From JAAFHN01 sp031421855 (GTDB lineage Bacteria > Pseudomonadota > Gammaproteobacteria > Burkholderiales > Burkholderiaceae_C), in contig JANOPN010000071.1 in the NCBI GenBank assembly GCA_031421855.1, positions 16,283 to 80,282 on the forward strand: DNA of 64,000 nucleotides. The letters are read 5' to 3'. Numbering within the stretch: the first letter of the stretch is position 1; every line of letters starts with the position of its first letter. Below the pieces are notes generated by a model that worked only from the letters and a program-made list of their open reading frames with translations, ran no database searches and had not been told where the DNA came from. The position numbers and the translations under genes are program-made. Below are positions 16,966 through 25,269 of the stretch, piece after piece.

Positions 16966-18717
16966 TTGAATTTCTTTAACATCAGCACGGGCGCGGCGCT
17001 AGTTTTGGTTTGTTCGGCTTGGCTTTGGTTTGGCCCGGGCCATTTTTCGTCGGGTTTCGCGAAAATCGACACGTTCGGAGTTTGGATATGGGGCAGCCTA
17101 CCGATGGCGTTAGCGTTAGCCTTACTGGTATTGTCAAAATTTGGCGTGTTACACAAGCTGTTTGGCAAAGCCTTGCGCGATTTTCAAAGCGGCAATAGCC
17201 TGAAAAGCAATCTCGATATCGTCAATGCACGACTTTCCAAGTGGAACAAAGGCGCAAACCCATCCATTCGCAAAGCGGATGAACGGCTTGCGCTTTGGGG
17301 TGGGGAATCGTGGACGGCCGCTGGTTTTTTCCGCTGCTTGGCGGTGGCTTTGACATATCCACTCGCATTTTTTTGGGTGTACTGGTTGGCGACCGGCACG
17401 GGCACTTTGGGCGCGGCGACTGTACTTCCTGTCGGTGTCAAGGCAGAGCATCGGTGGGCAATGACTCTCGCGACCATCGGATTTTTTGCTTGGGCATGGC
17501 TGTGCGCAGCATTTGCATATGGCAAGCAAAGGTCGATTGAGCCATTGAAAGCAATACCTTGGATGGGCCTGCGGTTGTCTAAATGGGCCGCGCGTGGAAA
17601 CTATGCCGGTCTGGCTCTCGTTGCCTGGGTAGCATTTGTGGGGGGTTTCGCGGCCTTATCAGCAGCGATGGGCGCTGTCGTTTTAGCCGTAGGAATCGGC
17701 GTTGGGCTAACAGACGCCGCCGCCGCCCCTCTCGCTGTCGCTGCCGTTGTCGTTGTCGTCGTCGTTGGTGCTTTTGCTGGTGCTTTTGCTGGCGTTTTCG
17801 CCGGTTTTGCTTTTTTTGTCGCTGGCGCTGGCGCTGGCGTATTCGGTGGCGCTGTCGCGATCGGCGGCTCTCTTGGTGGCGCTGTCGCCGGCTTTTACGT
17901 TGTCGTTTACGCCGTCCTTATCGTTTTTGCGGTTTCGCAGCGTCGCGCTTTACCGGGCAGTTTCGTGTCCGTCGCTCGGGTTTTTGCGGCTTGGTTAGGC
18001 GTTGTCGCCTTGTCGGCATGGCTGCTGCCCAAAATGCCGTCGCTAGGCGTACCTCTGGATACAAAAGCACTTTCTGCAGCGTCGCCTTCATTCATTTTTC
18101 TCTTGTTTTTCGGCTTTGCACCCCTGCTCAATGGCTTGAGCGATTGGCTGTCGGTCAACATCACCCGCAGCTTGCTACAGCGCTATTTACGACAAGCACC
18201 AAAAGGTGCCGTACAGGGTTGGCAGTTTCACCTAGCGGATATCGGCTCCGCACTGCTGCTGACCGTCGCACTTTACGCGACGATGCTGCTGGTGCTGTGG
18301 TGGATGCAGCATGTGGGCTGGCAGATCAGCGTCGTTGACATGCTCGAAGAGCTGCATAAAAACCCGTGGACGGGCAGCTCGCAATGGTTGCTACTTATGG
18401 CAATGACTAATTTGCTTCCCACGCTGTACCACCTGGGCCTTTGGATCGCGGCAAAGGCCTGGGCAAGAGATCCAAGCATTTGCAGCGACTTGCAAGATGC
18501 CATGGCAAAAATGGCAACCAATACAAGCGCAGGCGTGCAATTGCCAGCGAGGGCGATGCTTTGCGGCGAAGGTGCTGCGCAGCTCTTTGTGCATGTGTTG
18601 AAAATTCAACCGTGGATTGAGCGCCTGCTTGTGTTTGGCTTCGCTGTGTTCGCGGTCGTTGCGTTTACGCAGGCTGTACCGAGCGCGGCGGGCGTGATGC
18701 TGGGTGTACTGCGCTGA
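16966..18717 (+). CDS. Uncharacterised polytopic membrane protein with low-complexity core
   Basis: I do not recognise this family with confidence. The 583-residue product begins at a TTG (upstream ATGGAG could serve as ribosome-binding site) and has about ten hydrophobic segments. Residues ~220-320 form an extreme Ala/Gly/Val/Phe run: a valine tract (VVVVVVVGAFAG), then AFAGVFAGFAFFVAGAGAG. The underlying DNA is built of short GCTGTCGCT/GTCGTT-like and GGTGCTTTT-like units. A second, polar-flanked membrane part follows (LLFFGFAPLLNGLSDWLSV, then ALLLTVALYATMLLVLWWM). No catalytic motif was seen. It is enclosed by inverted repeats next to an IS. Confidence 0.6.
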   Translation: MNFFNISTGAALVLVCSAWLWFGPGHFSSGFAKIDTFGVWIWGSLPMALALALLVLSKFGVLHKLFGKALRDFQSGNSLKSNLDIVNARLSKWNKGANPSIRKADERLALWGGESWTAAGFFRCLAVALTYPLAFFWVYWLATGTGTLGAATVLPVGVKAEHRWAMTLATIGFFAWAWLCAAFAYGKQRSIEPLKAIPWMGLRLSKWAARGNYAGLALVAWVAFVGGFAALSAAMGAVVLAVGIGVGLTDAAAAPLAVAAVVVVVVVGAFAGAFAGVFAGFAFFVAGAGAGVFGGAVAIGGSLGGAVAGFYVVVYAVLIVFAVSQRRALPGSFVSVARVFAAWLGVVALSAWLLPKMPSLGVPLDTKALSAASPSFIFLLFFGFAPLLNGLSDWLSVNITRSLLQRYLRQAPKGAVQGWQFHLADIGSALLLTVALYATMLLVLWWMQHVGWQISVVDMLEELHKNPWTGSSQWLLLMAMTNLLPTLYHLGLWIAAKAWARDPSICSDLQDAMAKMATNTSAGVQLPARAMLCGEGAAQLFVHVLKIQPWIERLLVFGFAVFAVVAFTQAVPSAAGVMLGVLR

Positions 18718-18840
18718 TCCACGACGCGCGCGAAACACAGGGGTCAGATACCGGCTTGAAAGTCGACACATTTTTTGATTTATTTTTGGTGTTCAAAGAA
18801 GTACAGGCGAACGAAGTTGACCACCCCGAAGACCGCTCAT

Positions 18841-18934
18841 GCGATCTGGGGTCGTGCGATCTGGGGTCGGGTCTAAAATTTGAAGCGTGAGGCAAGAAAT
18901 CTTCTAGCAACACGGCCTCTCAGGCTTCAAATTT
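18841..18934. repeat. Tandem 15-bp repeat and adjoining hairpin
   Basis: GCGATCTGGGGTCG occurs twice in tandem (18841-18854 and 18856-18869). It is followed by an inverted repeat, AAATTTGAAGC at 18876-18886 against GCTTCAAATTT at 18924-18934. The stem extends through an imperfect TGAG/CTCA part with a loop of about 20 bases. An (AAAAAC)n-rich tract lies at about 18958-18997. No gene is evident between 18718 and 19195. Confidence 0.6.
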
Positions 18935-19070
18935 GAAACCCCGATTTATCGCTGAGCACAAAAAAAACAAACACAAAAACAAAAACAAAAACAAGCCAAG
19001 ATTGCCGCCTTCGCGGCAAAGACGGGTTGGTGAGCGGACGTGGATCGCAGACACAAGATTAGTCAATATT

Positions 19071-19185
19071 CATAGCATCAAGCCGAATGAATACCATGAC
19101 CACTGCACAAAAAGATATCAAAAAAGACCTCAAATCCTCTTCAGGGCTCTCTGCGCCCTCTGCGCCTCAGCGTTGAACTGCACCC
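19071..19185. repeat. Right arm of a ~115-bp inverted repeat pair
   Basis: The reverse complement of this segment starts GGGTGCAGTTCAACGC, then TGAGGCGCAGAG and GAAGAGG, and ends with a dispersed-repeat core (19072-19104). This mirrors 16731-16843 block for block, with a diverged middle. Confidence 0.75.
19072..19104 (+). repeat. Dispersed repeat, copy 7 (intergenic)
   Basis: A diverged core: ATAGCATCAAGCCGAATG then AATACCATGACCAC. It is followed by TGCACAAAAAGATATCAAAA. Confidence 0.65.
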
Positions 19186-19195
19186 AACCACAAAA

Positions 19196-20896
19196 TCAGT
19201 TCCCGATCACCCAAACGCCGCCTGGGGCGATGCCGCTGAGTAGGCGGCCTTTTTCGTCGGCTTTGACGCTTGCTTGGCCTTTGGGCCACAGGACTTGCCA
19301 GGTGCTGTTGGGGGGGAGGTCGTTGAGTGATGTGGCGTCTGCGCTTTGGCCCGTGTTGATGGCGATCCAGGTGGTGTCTGCGCCTGCAACTCGTTTGAAG
19401 CTGAGGACTGCACCGGTGACGCCGGGGGACTCGTAGCTGCCGCTGGTGAGTGAGGGGCGGCTGGCGCGCAGGGCGAGTAGGCCTTGGTAGTGGGCGAGCA
19501 GGCCCGAGGGGTCGGCGCTTTGGGCGGCGACGTTTTGGGTGGCGGCGTTGGCTGAGAGCGCTCGAAAGGGCGCGCCAGTTGTGAACCCGGCTCGGTTGGG
19601 GTCGGCGGTCCAGCTCATTGGGGTGCGCAGTTTGAAGTCGCCACCGAGGTTGGCTGCACCGTTCATGCCAATTTCTTCACCATAGTAGATGAACGGCACG
19701 CCGGGTTGCAAGAGCATGAGGGCAGCCGCGATGCGGTTTTGGGCGAGGTTGCCGCCCAGTTGGTCCGACAACCTTTGGCCGGCAAATGCGTCGTGGTTGG
19801 ACAAAAAGGTGGCCATGCGGTCGGGTGATTTGCCCAGACCCGGCACAGGATACTGGGCGACGCGAGCCAAGGCGCTGGCATCACCCTTGGCTGCCAAGAT
19901 GAGCTGGCCGTTGTGGGCAAAAGCAAACGCGCTGGCGCAGGAGTTGGCTGCGGCAAACGCCAAGGGCGCGCCAGGGCCTTCGCAGACGATGTAGCGGTTG
20001 GCATACGAGTCAGTGAGTGCTCGCACTTCGGCCATGACTGCGTGGTTCTCGGTTTGGTTGTCCCACGCGGCCGGGCCGTTTTCGATCAAGTGCCCGACGG
20101 CGTCGAACCGAAAGCCGTCAACACCCCGGTTGAGCCAAAACCGCATGTTGCTCAGGTGCCAATTCATGACGGTGCGACTGCGCAGGTTGAAGTCGGGCAT
20201 TTGGGTTGAAAACGGGCCAAAAAATGCTTGGTCGCCAATTTGCAGGCTGGCCCGACGCCACGGGTCGCCGCCGTAGATGCTCCAACCCGTGGGTTTTGGG
20301 TTTTGCCACAGGTACCAGTCGCGATTGGGGCTGGCGGGGTCGATTGAGTTTTGAAACGCGGGGTGGGCGGTGGCGCTGTGGTTGATGACGTAGTCGATGA
20401 TGACGCCCAGACCGCGAGCGTGGGCTTGGGCGAGCAACTCGTCCATGTCGGCCAGGCTGCCGTAGTCGGTCTCGATGCCTCGGTAGTCTTTGACGGCGTA
20501 GCCGTGGTCGCGGTCTTCGCTTGCGTTGACGGGCATGAGCCAGATGCCGCCTACGCCCAAAGCCTTGATGTAGTCCAGCCGGGAGATCAAGCCTTTGAGG
20601 TCACCGATGCCGTCGCCATTGCTGTCTTGGTAGCCGCGCACATAAATTTGAAGCATGCCGCGCTGCGCCCAATTGGGTTTGAGGGTGCTGCCGGGGTCAG
20701 ATTTGGCTATTGTCGTGGCGTCGAATGTGACCTGTGCGGGGGCGACTGGCGCTGGCGGTTGGCTGGTTATTGGGGGCGGATTGGTTTGAGCGCCGGCGCT
20801 GCCGCCCGAGCCGCCGCAAGCCGCTAAGGCTAAGCATGTCGAGAGCAAAAACGGTGTGATGGCCCGGCGGGGCTTGAAGGGGGCGCTGAATGGCAT
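19196..20896 (-). CDS. GH13 alpha-amylase-family lipoprotein
   Basis: A glycoside hydrolase family 13 enzyme predicted to be an envelope lipoprotein. The 566-residue product starts at an ATG at 20896 with an AGGAG site upstream. The lipobox LAAC ends at Cys27 and is followed by a Gly/Ser/Pro-rich linker. The GH13 barrel shows QIYVRGYQDSNGDGIGDLKG, GVIIDYVINHS, VDGFRFDAVGHL (nucleophile Asp), IVCEGPGAP (acid Glu) and LSNHDAF (third Asp). It probably cleaves alpha-1,4-glucans outside the cytoplasm, supplying maltodextrins to MalEFGK. It is the last gene of the leftward cluster, with its own upstream gap containing a dispersed repeat. Confidence 0.9.
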   Translation of the reverse strand: MPFSAPFKPRRAITPFLLSTCLALAACGGSGGSAGAQTNPPPITSQPPAPVAPAQVTFDATTIAKSDPGSTLKPNWAQRGMLQIYVRGYQDSNGDGIGDLKGLISRLDYIKALGVGGIWLMPVNASEDRDHGYAVKDYRGIETDYGSLADMDELLAQAHARGLGVIIDYVINHSATAHPAFQNSIDPASPNRDWYLWQNPKPTGWSIYGGDPWRRASLQIGDQAFFGPFSTQMPDFNLRSRTVMNWHLSNMRFWLNRGVDGFRFDAVGHLIENGPAAWDNQTENHAVMAEVRALTDSYANRYIVCEGPGAPLAFAAANSCASAFAFAHNGQLILAAKGDASALARVAQYPVPGLGKSPDRMATFLSNHDAFAGQRLSDQLGGNLAQNRIAAALMLLQPGVPFIYYGEEIGMNGAANLGGDFKLRTPMSWTADPNRAGFTTGAPFRALSANAATQNVAAQSADPSGLLAHYQGLLALRASRPSLTSGSYESPGVTGAVLSFKRVAGADTTWIAINTGQSADATSLNDLPPNSTWQVLWPKGQASVKADEKGRLLSGIAPGGVWVIGN

Positions 20897-20928
20897 GGGG
20901 GCTCCTGAGGTACGAATTCGCAAAAATA

Positions 20929-20961
20929 ATAGCAACGAAGTGAATGAATCCGGTGACCAAG
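20929..20961 (+). repeat. Dispersed repeat, copy 8 (upstream of GH13 lipoprotein)
   Basis: The core begins ATAGCAACGAAGTGAATG and ends CGGTGACCAAG. The left flank TCGCAAAAATA is shared with copy 10. It lies 33 bp upstream of the lipoprotein start codon, so it may be transcribed in its leader. Confidence 0.8.
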
Positions 20962-21002
20962 TGGTTATTTGTACGTAAAAAGATCGAACGGGAGTGAAAA
21001 AC

Positions 21003-23879
21003 TCACTCCTGGACCCAAACGACTGCGCTGCGCGCGGGAACGGTGAGGTTGCCGCTTGCGGCGTCGAACTGCGCGGTTGCGGCGGCGCGGCGGTCAGCGG
21101 CGTTGGCGCTGCGGTGAACGGGGTGCAACACGAGCGGCTGGCCCTTCAAGCTGGGTAGGCTGATGCGCTGCGGCGCGGGGTCGGCATTGATGGCGTAGAC
21201 GATGCGGGCGAAATTAGCGCCTGCAAACCCTTGACCATCGAGTTCGGCGACGACGACGGAGCCGATTTGAGCGGGCCCGGTGTTGTGAAATTGGAGCCGC
21301 TGGGTCACGTCTTGCGCGCGCTTCATGCGAAAAAGCGTGGAGCTGGCGCGGATTTTGAGTAAATCGAGCGTGGCATCGCGGGTGAACCGGATGTCTTGTG
21401 GCCGAGGTTTGATGAGCGGATTGGCTAAAACTGGGCGCATCACCGACCAATTGTTGCCATTGTCTTGTTCGGGCGGCAGTCCGGTGGCGAAGTAGTTGTC
21501 GTTCAACGTCCAGTCGATGCGGTTGAACCAGTCGCCCGAGTCGTAGGAGTTGCGGTCAAGCGATTTGCTTCGAAGCGTCTCAACGCCGGCATGAAAGTAG
21601 GCCACACCTTGACTGAGTGCGGTGACCGCGATGCCAACCACCTGGGCCCGGGCGCGGTCTTCGGGTAAGGTGCCGGCCGGGAGTTTGAAGGCGTTGATGT
21701 CAAATAGGCTGGGGTTGTCGTGGTTATCGACGTAGTTGACGACTTCACCGGGTTGGCTGGCATAACCTGCGGGCGAGTCGCCGTAGCGAATTTGGGCCAA
21801 CGTTTGGGTCGCGCCTTGGTGGGTGGTGAATGCATAGCCGCTTAAGCTGCCGGCCAGGCCCACGCGAACCATGTCGGCGCTGCGGGCCAAATCAGCCGCA
21901 GTTGTGGTGAGCACGGCTCGGGCTTGGGTGGTGGGGTCAACGTGCAAACCATTGGCCCAACCTTGTTTGGCGAGCAGTTGCTCGCCGTTGTCGCTCCAGC
22001 CGCCGCCGCGAACGGCGTCGCGGGTTCGGTCGCTGAAGGTGCCGATGCCGCTGCCATTGAGCGACAGCTGCGAGGCCTGCACGAATCGCGCACTGTTCTC
22101 GACCTCGCCGAAGTTCCAACCCTCACCGATGAGCTGAACCTCGCGGCCGGCAACGCGGTTGAGGCGGTCGCGCAAGCGCTCCATCACGGCGCGGGGTTGG
22201 TGGCCCATGAGGTCAAAACGAAAGCTCTGGACACCGTGGTGCTTGACCCAGACCTCAGCAGAGTCAAGCATCAGCTTGGCCATCATCGCGTGCTCGGTCG
22301 CGGTGTTCGCACAGCAAGTGCTGGTCTCGACCCCGCCCACAGCGTTCAAGCGCTGGTAATAGTTGGGAACGATGCGGTCCAGCACCGATTTGTCATCTTG
22401 GCCCGAGGCGGGGGTGTGGTTGTAGACCACATCCATGCCCACTCGCATGCCAATGGCATTGATCGCCATGATCATTTGGCGCATTTCCAGGATTCGGGCC
22501 GCTGGGTCGTCGGCAAGGCTTGCGTAGCTGCCCTCGGGTGCTGTGTAGTGCAAGGGGTCGTAGCCCCAGTTGAAGCAGTCTTTTTCGCGCACGGCCGCCA
22601 CGGCGGCTTGGGGCACGGTGGAGGTTGGGCTGTCGACCACCGAGATGCCTGGCGACACGCAGCCCTGCTCGGGGATGCTCGAAATGTCAAAAATAGGCAA
22701 AAGATGCACGTCGGTCATGCCTGCATCAGACAAGGCTTTCAGGTGACGCATGCCATTGGACTGCGCTTGGGTGAACGCGCCAAACTTGCCGCGCAGCGCC
22801 TCGGGCACGCTGGGGTCGTTGGCCGAGAAGTCGCGCACATGCAGCTCGTAAATCACCATGTCGGTGTTGGCTTTGACCCGATCAGCTGCGCCGCTTGCGT
22901 TGCGCTGTGCCCAACCCTTGGGAGCCAAGCGTGGATCGTTCAAGTCAATGATTGCGCTGCGCTTGGAGTTGGCGTTCAGGCTCAGCGAATAGGGGTCGGT
23001 GACGCGGTTGCGAACCCAACCCAAACCGGGCACCCACACGTCGACCAAATAGGTGTAATTGTGGGTGACGGCCGGTATCGCGCCCGTTGCTGACTCGGGT
23101 AGTTTGACTGAAGTCGCCCACACGCCAGATGCGCGGTCGCGGGACAAAGCGTGAACGCCATTGGCGGCACCGCCTGATGCGGGGTACAAGCAAACGCTGA
23201 CTTGAGACGCCGTGGGCGCCCATAATTTGAATTGCGCGGCGCTACCTTGGCCCGTGGCGAGCAGATTGGCACCCAATGCTGCGCCAACAGCGGTCTTCGC
23301 GTGAAGCGCGTCGAGCGCCCTGGCGGTTTGGGTTTCGGTGTGGCGAATCACGCCGCCCTTTGAGTCAATCGCCAACAGAACCAATTGACCTTGGTGCAAT
23401 GCGCGGATTTGCGGTGCAGACAAACCGGACAGGCGCAGCGCCGGAGTTTGGGTCGCGCCGCCAAAGCGCGCGACCCAAGGCGCATGGGCAGCAGCTTGGC
23501 TCGCGGCGGCAGACGAGTCGACCGCGAGCGCATGGATTGTTTCAGCACCGGTGATGCGATTACCCCGCAAGCTGATGCCGCCACGCTGGCTGTGGGCCAG
23601 CACGTATCGGTGAACTGGCCCAGACGGGTCGGCGGCCGGCAGTGGCCATTGCAGCAAGGTGTCTGTCAGCCAAATGCCACGGGCTTGTGGCTTGTCTGAA
23701 CCCGGTTTCGCAGTCGGCATGAGGCTTGCGCGCAAGACCTGCGTGGACTTAAGCGCGTTACACGCCGCAAGCTTGCCTGCGCTTGCAGGCGGTGCTGCAC
23801 CAGCTGCACCAGCTGCGCTAACAAGCACCGCAAATGCGGCTGAGAACCCAAACCTGATGCCGATTGCTGTCAATTTCAT
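21003..23879 (-). CDS. pulA: Secreted pullulanase-type alpha-1,6-glucosidase
   Basis: Hydrolyses alpha-1,6 branch points of pullulan, amylopectin or glycogen limit dextrins. From the ATG at 23879 (GAGGAT ribosome-binding site) the product is 958 residues with a signal peptide (MKLTAIGIRFGFSAAFAVLV...). N-terminal beta-sandwich modules come first, among them a CBM48-like AQFKLWAPTASQVSVCLY. The GH13 barrel follows with YELHVRDFSANDPSV, GMDVVYNHT, VQSFRFDLMGHQ (nucleophile), LIGEGWNFGEV (acid/base) and NYVDNHDN. Several extra cysteines suggest disulfides, consistent with export. Upstream in-frame sequence to 24032 overlaps the MATE gene and is not needed. Confidence 0.92.
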   Translation of the reverse strand: MKLTAIGIRFGFSAAFAVLVSAAGAAGAAPPASAGKLAACNALKSTQVLRASLMPTAKPGSDKPQARGIWLTDTLLQWPLPAADPSGPVHRYVLAHSQRGGISLRGNRITGAETIHALAVDSSAAASQAAAHAPWVARFGGATQTPALRLSGLSAPQIRALHQGQLVLLAIDSKGGVIRHTETQTARALDALHAKTAVGAALGANLLATGQGSAAQFKLWAPTASQVSVCLYPASGGAANGVHALSRDRASGVWATSVKLPESATGAIPAVTHNYTYLVDVWVPGLGWVRNRVTDPYSLSLNANSKRSAIIDLNDPRLAPKGWAQRNASGAADRVKANTDMVIYELHVRDFSANDPSVPEALRGKFGAFTQAQSNGMRHLKALSDAGMTDVHLLPIFDISSIPEQGCVSPGISVVDSPTSTVPQAAVAAVREKDCFNWGYDPLHYTAPEGSYASLADDPAARILEMRQMIMAINAIGMRVGMDVVYNHTPASGQDDKSVLDRIVPNYYQRLNAVGGVETSTCCANTATEHAMMAKLMLDSAEVWVKHHGVQSFRFDLMGHQPRAVMERLRDRLNRVAGREVQLIGEGWNFGEVENSARFVQASQLSLNGSGIGTFSDRTRDAVRGGGWSDNGEQLLAKQGWANGLHVDPTTQARAVLTTTAADLARSADMVRVGLAGSLSGYAFTTHQGATQTLAQIRYGDSPAGYASQPGEVVNYVDNHDNPSLFDINAFKLPAGTLPEDRARAQVVGIAVTALSQGVAYFHAGVETLRSKSLDRNSYDSGDWFNRIDWTLNDNYFATGLPPEQDNGNNWSVMRPVLANPLIKPRPQDIRFTRDATLDLLKIRASSTLFRMKRAQDVTQRLQFHNTGPAQIGSVVVAELDGQGFAGANFARIVYAINADPAPQRISLPSLKGQPLVLHPVHRSANAADRRAAATAQFDAASGNLTVPARSAVVWVQE

Positions 23880-23913
23880 GTGCGAATCCTCAAAAATACG
23901 ACCCGATGCCTGC

Positions 23914-25254
23914 TCAGGCAAGCGCTTGAGTGGGTGGTGCGAGTTGACGTCGAAGCCGTCTAGCGTGGCCAGTCCATCCCAACGATTGCCAGCGCCAGGC
24001 CATGATTGCGCCGCGCAAGGTCTCGTCAGCAATCAAGGCGAGCCAAACGCCTTTCAAGCCCCAACCCAAGCCCACGCCAAGCAACCACGACCCACCCGCC
24101 ATTACCACCAACATGCTGAGCGAGCCGACCAGCACCGGAAACCGCGCGTCACCCGCCCCGCGCAACGCGTTGATCACGACGACATTGCAAGTGCGCCCTG
24201 GCTCCAGCATCACGGCAAGCCAAACCAGCGGCACGCCTGCCTCTAAAACCGTGGGGTCGCTGGTGAATTGCCGCATGGTCCACGGTGCAAACGTGGCGTT
24301 CACCACGGCAATGCCCATCGACAGCGCCATGGCCAGCCAAAACACACGCCGCACCAAGCGGTTGGCTTCGCGAAAATGCCCGGAGCCGATCAGGTGGCCT
24401 ACAACGATTTCGCACGCAAAACCCATTGCCACCGTAGCCAGCACCACGGCGGTGATGAGTTGCTGTGCGTAACTGTGAGCCGCGAGCGAGGCAGTGCCCA
24501 AACCTGCCACCACAGTCACAGCCGCCAGCATAGCGATGCGATACGCGATGGTCTCAGCGGCACCCGGCAAGCCAATGGCCAATGCCGAGCGCAACAAATC
24601 GCCACGCCAAACCCACCAGTCGCTCAGCCGAAGTTGAATGCCCAAACGAAGCCGCCACAGTTTGAGCTGCAACGCCATGGCAAGAGCGCGACTGAGCAAG
24701 AGCGCAGCACCAAACCCGGCCAAGCCCATGACAGGCATGAGCAACCAGCTACCCAGCAAATGGCTGGCGTGCATGGCCAAGCTCACCCACATGGCATCGC
24801 GACCGTGCAAATTGGCTCGCAAGCTTGAACCCAAGCCCGCGCAGTAGCCATCAAGCACCAAGCCCAAGGCCAGCCACTGCAGCAACTCGGTACTCGCGTC
24901 TTGCACACTTGCACTGGTACCCAAAGCCAGCAACAAATATGGGGCGCACGCGCCCATGACAACTGCCAGCAACAAGCCCACGCGAGTAGTCGCCCCCATC
25001 GCTGCCAGCGCGGTCGCCCTTGCCCGATCAAGATTTTGCGCGCCGACAGCTTGTGTGATGACGACACTCACGCCCATGTTGACCACCCGAAACAACAAAG
25101 CCGCCGTCCCTACAATTTGATTGGTGAGCGCAAAACCCGCCGCTGCGTCGTCACCCTGGCGCGATGCCAACCACAGCCCCGCCAAGCCCAGCGCGAAACC
25201 CAAGAGCAGCTCGGCCATCAAGGGCCAGAGCACCGCGCCGAGCTTGACCTTCAC
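23914..25254 (-). CDS. MATE-family efflux transporter
   Basis: A 446-residue inner-membrane protein with about twelve hydrophobic helices in two similar halves, typical of MATE cation-coupled exporters. Examples are GFALTNQIVGTAALLFRVVNMGVSVVITQAVGA in the first half and ALAIGLPGAAETIAYRIAML then LVWLAVMLEPGRTCNVVVINALRGAGD in the second. The start is a GTG. It sits between malQ (15 bp upstream) and pulA (34 bp downstream), so it belongs to the glycogen/maltodextrin transcription unit, an unexpected place for a drug or metabolite exporter. The substrate cannot be deduced. Confidence 0.88.
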   Translation of the reverse strand: MKVKLGAVLWPLMAELLLGFALGLAGLWLASRQGDDAAAGFALTNQIVGTAALLFRVVNMGVSVVITQAVGAQNLDRARATALAAMGATTRVGLLLAVVMGACAPYLLLALGTSASVQDASTELLQWLALGLVLDGYCAGLGSSLRANLHGRDAMWVSLAMHASHLLGSWLLMPVMGLAGFGAALLLSRALAMALQLKLWRLRLGIQLRLSDWWVWRGDLLRSALAIGLPGAAETIAYRIAMLAAVTVVAGLGTASLAAHSYAQQLITAVVLATVAMGFACEIVVGHLIGSGHFREANRLVRRVFWLAMALSMGIAVVNATFAPWTMRQFTSDPTVLEAGVPLVWLAVMLEPGRTCNVVVINALRGAGDARFPVLVGSLSMLVVMAGGSWLLGVGLGWGLKGVWLALIADETLRGAIMAWRWQSLGWTGHARRLRRQLAPPTQALA

Positions 25255-25269
25255 GTCCCGGCCAATCGG

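Noticed and set aside
17583..18338. 251-codon Arg/Cys-rich frame inside the membrane-protein gene
   Set aside because: It is a by-product of the low-complexity DNA, where all three frames are open. Runs such as RCRCRCR are not protein-like.
18933..19436. 167-codon forward frame with a Lys/Asn-rich start
   Set aside because: It runs through the A-rich tract, a dispersed repeat and an inverted-repeat arm, then opposite the 3' end of the GH13 lipoprotein gene. No ribosome-binding site or domain.
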